From: Motacilla alba alba
Lineage: Eukaryota; Chordata; Aves; Passeriformes; Motacillidae
Assembly: GCF_015832195.1 (NCBI RefSeq)
Contig: NC_052032.1
Location: 5,648,618 to 5,712,617, forward strand
DNA length: 64,000 nucleotides
Reading direction: 5' to 3'
Positions 59,590 through 64,000 of the stretch are shown in pieces. The position numbers were made by a program, and so were the translations under genes. Within the stretch, counting starts at the first letter, position 1. The number at the start of each line of letters is the position of its first letter. The notes beneath the pieces are model-generated. The model had not been told where the DNA came from and searched no databases. It saw only the letters and a list, made by a program, of their open reading frames with translations.

Positions 59590-62500
59590 CTAGACAGGCT
59601 CACTGTTCTTGTGAAAATAGATGTTCTCCCATGCAGTGAGGTGGCGTGAACAGAAGAATCTCCAGAGATTAAGGATTATCCCTTGGTCAAAGGGGTTCTC
59701 CAGCTCGGAGTGCCGCAGGTAGGAGATGCGGTGGTGAGACATGAACTCCCAGGTCGTGGTGTTGCATGAGATCAGGTACAGGTGGGAAACAAGCAGCAGC
59801 AGGACCACAATGGTGAATATGAATATCAGGAGGAAGGACACTAGGAGGAAAATGTTGTGCTGCAGCCACTCCCGGGATTGTTCAAAGTAGAGGCCTGACC
59901 TTTCAATTCAAACAGAAATAGATCTGTAGTTAAAGAAGCAGAAGTAGTTTCATAAAGTAAGCAAACCTGATGACACATTTAAGTTTGATTCATAACTAAT
60001 GAGCTGCTAATAATCCTTGACTACAGAGAGTTAATATACTATGAAGTCCTGAGAGACTGCACCACAGGGATTGGAAGCTAAATTTAGAAGATGCTGTTTC
60101 CCTGACAGCTGTGAGACACAATCACCCTGGGTTAACTCCTCTCCTGAACAGCTGGAACCCTGTTGGAGTTTCCAGCACTTGAATGTGTAAACAAAGATCG
60201 TGTTACAGGGACTGAAGAAAAATGAACAATGAAACCTAAATGACCAGAGACTGCTCAAGATTAGGGAGCTCCAGGATGCAAAAGAGAGTGAAGATCCAAA
60301 GGCAGTCTATGTTCTATGCCAGCCCAAGGAGCACTACAACTTTCAGCAATCTCAGAGGTCCACAAGCCATCTCCCAGCCTTACCAAGCTACATGGCCTCC
60401 CCACAGCAGAACCACAAGCTGCACGCTCAGGTAGACTATGAAGAGGGGGTGATTCCTTTCTCCTACACAGTTCTCAAGCCAGGGGCAGTGATGGTCGTAG
60501 CGCCGCACGCAGTGCTGGCACAGCTGGCAGTGCTTGGCTCGCATGGGTTGCTGCAAAACACAATCAGGAGAAGAAAAAACTAACTGGCTACAGTTCATGG
60601 CTGTCCCACTCCCATTTGGTAGAAGAGAACATCATGCAAATCTGTCTTTCGCCACAATATTGTCCCTAAAACGCTTGTGAGACAACAGCACATCAACATT
60701 GCTACGACAAATCAAAGGGACTGTGATTCTCCTGGTCAAGACCCAGATGGGTGGCATTCAAATGAAGTGATTCTCCCACACTCCTCCTATCTACACTTTT
60801 TTTTTTTTTTATTATCCACCTACTATAGAAAGTCCAGCATGCAAGGAGGGAGACAAAGCCAATCAGTGTAGTCAGGAAAGCATGAGCCAGAGTACTGAGG
60901 TGAAAAACTAGAACCACTGCTATCAAATAGAGTGGGCAGGGATGTGGTGCTTTTTGGGGATGTACAGAGAAGTGCCTCCCTGTGAGTACAAGACACGTGC
61001 ACAGAAAACAGCTCAATTACCAGGCACAGAGAAAGTGAAACACCTGGCTGAGAAAAGTAGTGCTTCCTAGGATTTGTCCCCTGCAGTGTATAAATGCTTT
61101 GCCAGCTTTTCCTCTTGCAATAAGCTCATTCCTCCTGGCTGATACTCTTCAGGAATTTATGGGAGCTGGGGTAATGCCTAATTTCATTAAACTGATAAGG
61201 ATCACTCTGAAAACAAGCCTTTCTAGGCTTGGGCAAACTGTTTTAAGAGCTAATTTCATTGCTGTAATTTCTCCTTCATGCTGTCTTATACCATTCAGGC
61301 CAACATTTTGTTGTTTTAAGGCCCTGAACAAGTTCACAACAATGAGCAGTTCCCACATATTACACTCAGCTTCCTTTCTGACTATCAAGGTATTTTCAAA
61401 ATAACTTCTTTGACAGTACTGCAAGATCTGGCTGACATGACAGTAAGAATGCGGAATACAATTTTCTTATGGCAAAAGAAGATTCTTGTTTCTATAAACC
61501 AGCAGGGACTTGTTTCAGCCTTGGAAAACTGGCCTGTGTGCCACTGTCCATCACTACTACTTGTGTAGCTACAAAGTCTGCCCAGCCTCCTCTAAGCAGC
61601 AATTACAGACCACCAACAGCAGCTAAAGAACAATATAAGCTTTCAAACCACTCATCCCTTCCTCTTCAAGCATGCTCTGGATGCCCACCTTCACCAGGCA
61701 GTAACCACAGCGCCGCAGCTTAATGTCACCGGGGATCTGAGGGATCACCACACCTTGTCCTTTATCTTCACCTTCCTACAAAAAAGAGAAAGGAAGGGAC
61801 TGAGGAGGGTTCTTGGGCTCCTGTCTAGGCATGACTGAGCTGTCTTGCTGCATACTTGTGCTTAACAGTTACACTGTGCTTGTTATCTCTATCATTAGGA
61901 ACAAAATAATTCATTAGAATACCTACAGAAGCCACAGACAGTTATGGTACAGTGAGAGAGAACAGGTTACTGTAACCCTCCAAAGAATGTTTGCAGCGAG
62001 GCAGACATAACTGCGGACAAGATACAGTCTGGGACAAAAACAAGGTTAGACTTTACTTGTAAACACAATAACAGTGTCTTTTTGATATGAGCAGTGCTAA
62101 TTAGTCATACACAGCCAACCCTGACATTAACGATGGATGACTAAGATTGGTAATACTTTTGTCCTACAGCCTATAAGGCAGTGAACCTTGAGCAGACTAG
62201 CAGTTACTGAAACTTTGCATCTCCATTTATTTCACTGTAACTTGTTTGTGGATGTGTCCTCTGAGAGGGCAACAAATCCATAAAGAGTTCAATAAATAGA
62301 GCTGCAGAGAGCACTGTCTGCCAAGCCTGCCCTTCAATTTGGAGCTTTTTATGCACTTGTACCACTTAGCAGTGGTTATTGTAAAATAGGTCATATGCAC
62401 ATTCCACAGGGCACTGCAGCCTCTGCTCTAGGAGAGGACTTGAGCTCAGATGGCACGGTTATGTACAAGGGCAGTGTGGTGTTAAAGGCACATTTAAAGC

Positions 62501-63259
62501 CTGTAAACCCTACTGCTGTTACAAAATACCAGTGTGAGACAGTCTGTCCTCATCTCCAACGGTCTGTGCATGTGTCCTTCATGCCAGCACAACAGAAACC
62601 GTTTCATATTATTCTTATCTACCAGAGTGGAAAAAGCAGAAAAGCCTGTAGACTTTACAGCTACTCCACTTTGTTCTGTTCATGAAGGGATCTACCTTCA
62701 CTTCCTCTTCAGGCTTAACAAAACCCGGATCCATGAGAGACACCTTGAAGTACAGCAGGATCGAGCATAAAACCAGCAAAACGAAGATCAGCGGCTGAAG
62801 CAGCTCCCCGCGCTCCTCTTGCTTTTGCAGATCTGAAAGGTACCCATAAAAGACAGAGAGCAGCAGCTCCTTGCGAAGCGCCCTGGATTTTTCTCTCTGG
62901 CCTCAACAAAGGGGTCCCGAATGTATGAAGAGGAAATGGGGAGAGACCAGGCGGGGAGAGGAGAGGCTGAGAAGGGGCTCCCAGACCCTCCCGCCCTATG
63001 GGCACCCCCGGGCCCCGGCCGGGCGCAGACAGCCCCTGTCCGCGGGGACCGCACGGCCCGGCCGCCATCCCCGCGCTCCGGCCGCGACCACCGCGCTCCG
63101 CCTGCCCCCGGGGCGGAGCGGCCCCGGCCCAGCGCCGGCCCCGCTCCCCGCAGCCCGGCCGGGCCCCGCCTCACCCGTGCGGTGCAGGAGGAGCCCGAGC
63201 AGCAGCGCCGCGCTGAGGGCCGTGTGCGCCGCCCGCACCCAGCGCCCGCCGGGGCCCAT
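59590..63259 (-). CDS. ZDHHC12: DHHC palmitoyltransferase ZDHHC12, complete
   Basis: ZDHHC12 is an integral membrane protein S-acyltransferase of the ER and Golgi. Minus-strand exons in order are 63259-63175, 62832-62696, 61775-61689, 60550-60384 and 59899-59590, summing to 786 nt, or 261 aa (human is about 267). Transmembrane segments are expected near residues 9-27, 38-60, 139-158 and 172-203. The Cys-rich domain runs from [10 protein letters not shown] through [12 protein letters not shown] to the catalytic YDHHCPW, with Cys125. After the last membrane span come the TTxE-type motif NTTTWEF and an NPF (LENPFDQG). All introns are GT-AG, but the last acceptor (GAATTGAAAG) has a poor polypyrimidine tract. 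Frame phase supports that choice. The start is the ATG at 63259 within a CpG island. The order PKN3 then ZDHHC12 matches mammals. Confidence 0.95.
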
Positions 63260-63520
63260 GGCCCCCCGCCTTCCCCGGCTCCGGGGCTCCGCCGGGCCCG
63301 GAAGGCCTCCGGGCAGCGCCGGCAGGGCCGGACGGGACACGGGCAGCGCCCCGAGGCGGAGCCAGGGCGGCCCAGCCCTGCGGGGGAGGCTCCGCCGGGC
63401 TGCGGGGCTGGTGCCACTCCAGGAGCGGGCCGGGTTCTGCCGTCTGGGGCTCGGCAAACGCCCTGAGCCGGGGTCCCTGGCTCCTGTTGTCCCCCACACC
63501 GCCCCGGTGTTGTTGTGCCC
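62950..63520. promoter_or_regulatory. ZDHHC12: CpG-island promoter of ZDHHC12
   Basis: A GC- and CpG-rich block spans exon 1 of ZDHHC12 and about 260 bp upstream. Overlapping long open frames on both strands are compositional. Confidence 0.8.
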
Positions 63521-64000
63521 GGCGGGGCCTTTCCTCGAGGAGAGTGTTTTCCCTGGGCCCTTCCCGCGTGTCCTCCCGCCCTCAGCCCAGCTCTGGGGTG
63601 CAGCGCTGGGCAGGCTGTTGAGAGCCTCCGTTACACCGGGGCAGGCGCTGCTGGGTGGGCCGGGCTGGGGAAGGGTCGGGCAGTGATGGGCAGGCAGCAG
63701 GTGCCGTTCAAAGGCTCCTCGGGCTGGTTCCCGAGGTGCTGCTCTGCGTTTATCCTGCTCTCGCTAACGGGGTTATGCCATGTGTTGGTTTCCAGCCCCC
63801 GGGAAGAGGCGCGGAGAGGCTGTGCCAGGCTGGAAGCAGCCACACGGCCCCATTAACCCAACAGAGCCTGGAGAACGTCTGCCATAACTCCAGGAGGGAT
63901 TTGATCTGGTTGAGATGGGTACAGTCAACAGGCTCCTGGCTGGGTGGGGTCATTGAACTCGCCCAAGGGCTGCCGAGGAAAGCAGGTGTGTATAGACTCT
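63521..64000. other. Window end, no gene recognised
   Basis: Moderately GC-rich sequence upstream of ZDHHC12. By synteny ZER1 should follow beyond the window, but I see no exon of it here. Confidence 0.5.

Overview
The window is vertebrate nuclear DNA, almost certainly from a bird. Two truncated CR1 LINE tails are present, the genes are compact with short introns, and each promoter sits in a very GC-rich island. The gene order SPTAN1, DYNC2I2 (WDR34), SET, PKN3, ZDHHC12 is that of human 9q34.11, a block carried on a small chromosome in birds. No bacterial, viral or CRISPR-like content was seen. I cannot name the species.

Layout. 1-8201 (+) holds the last ten coding exons of SPTAN1 (alpha-II spectrin), including an 18-nt microexon. 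8559-15159 (-) is the complete nine-exon DYNC2I2 gene, the dynein-2 intermediate chain WDR34. It converges tail to tail on SPTAN1, with poly(A) signals only tens of bases apart. Its promoter island carries a three-copy 30-bp repeat, an RFX X-box-like palindrome and a perfect CRE. About 15.7-26.1 kb is a gene-free, AT-richer gap with A-tracts and one patch that keeps CpGs. 26.1-26.4 kb is a CR1 tail. 26.6-28.1 kb is the SET CpG island, with a cluster of NRF1-like palindromes. 27355-33409 (+) is the complete eight-exon SET gene (beta isoform, 277 aa), followed by a U-rich 3' UTR. 39052-56317 (+) is a 22-exon PKN3 kinase gene (943 aa as I splice it), with a CR1 tail in intron 10. 59590-63259 (-) is the complete five-exon ZDHHC12 palmitoyltransferase (261 aa). 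The last 0.5 kb is non-coding as far as I can see.

All exon boundaries were placed by reading frame, splice consensus and recalled vertebrate orthologues. Summed exon lengths give intact open frames for the four genes complete in the window. Of 49 introns, 46 have GT donors and three have GC donors with a full AG|GCAAGT context: one in SPTAN1 and two consecutive ones in DYNC2I2. The genes do not form a pathway. They cover the membrane skeleton, retrograde ciliary transport, histone chaperoning with PP2A inhibition, Rho-dependent kinase signalling and protein S-acylation, and share a conserved neighbourhood. I found no convincing new biological system. The most useful leads are the GC-AG introns, the overlapping 3' ends, the ciliary X-box plus CRE, and the promoter minisatellite.
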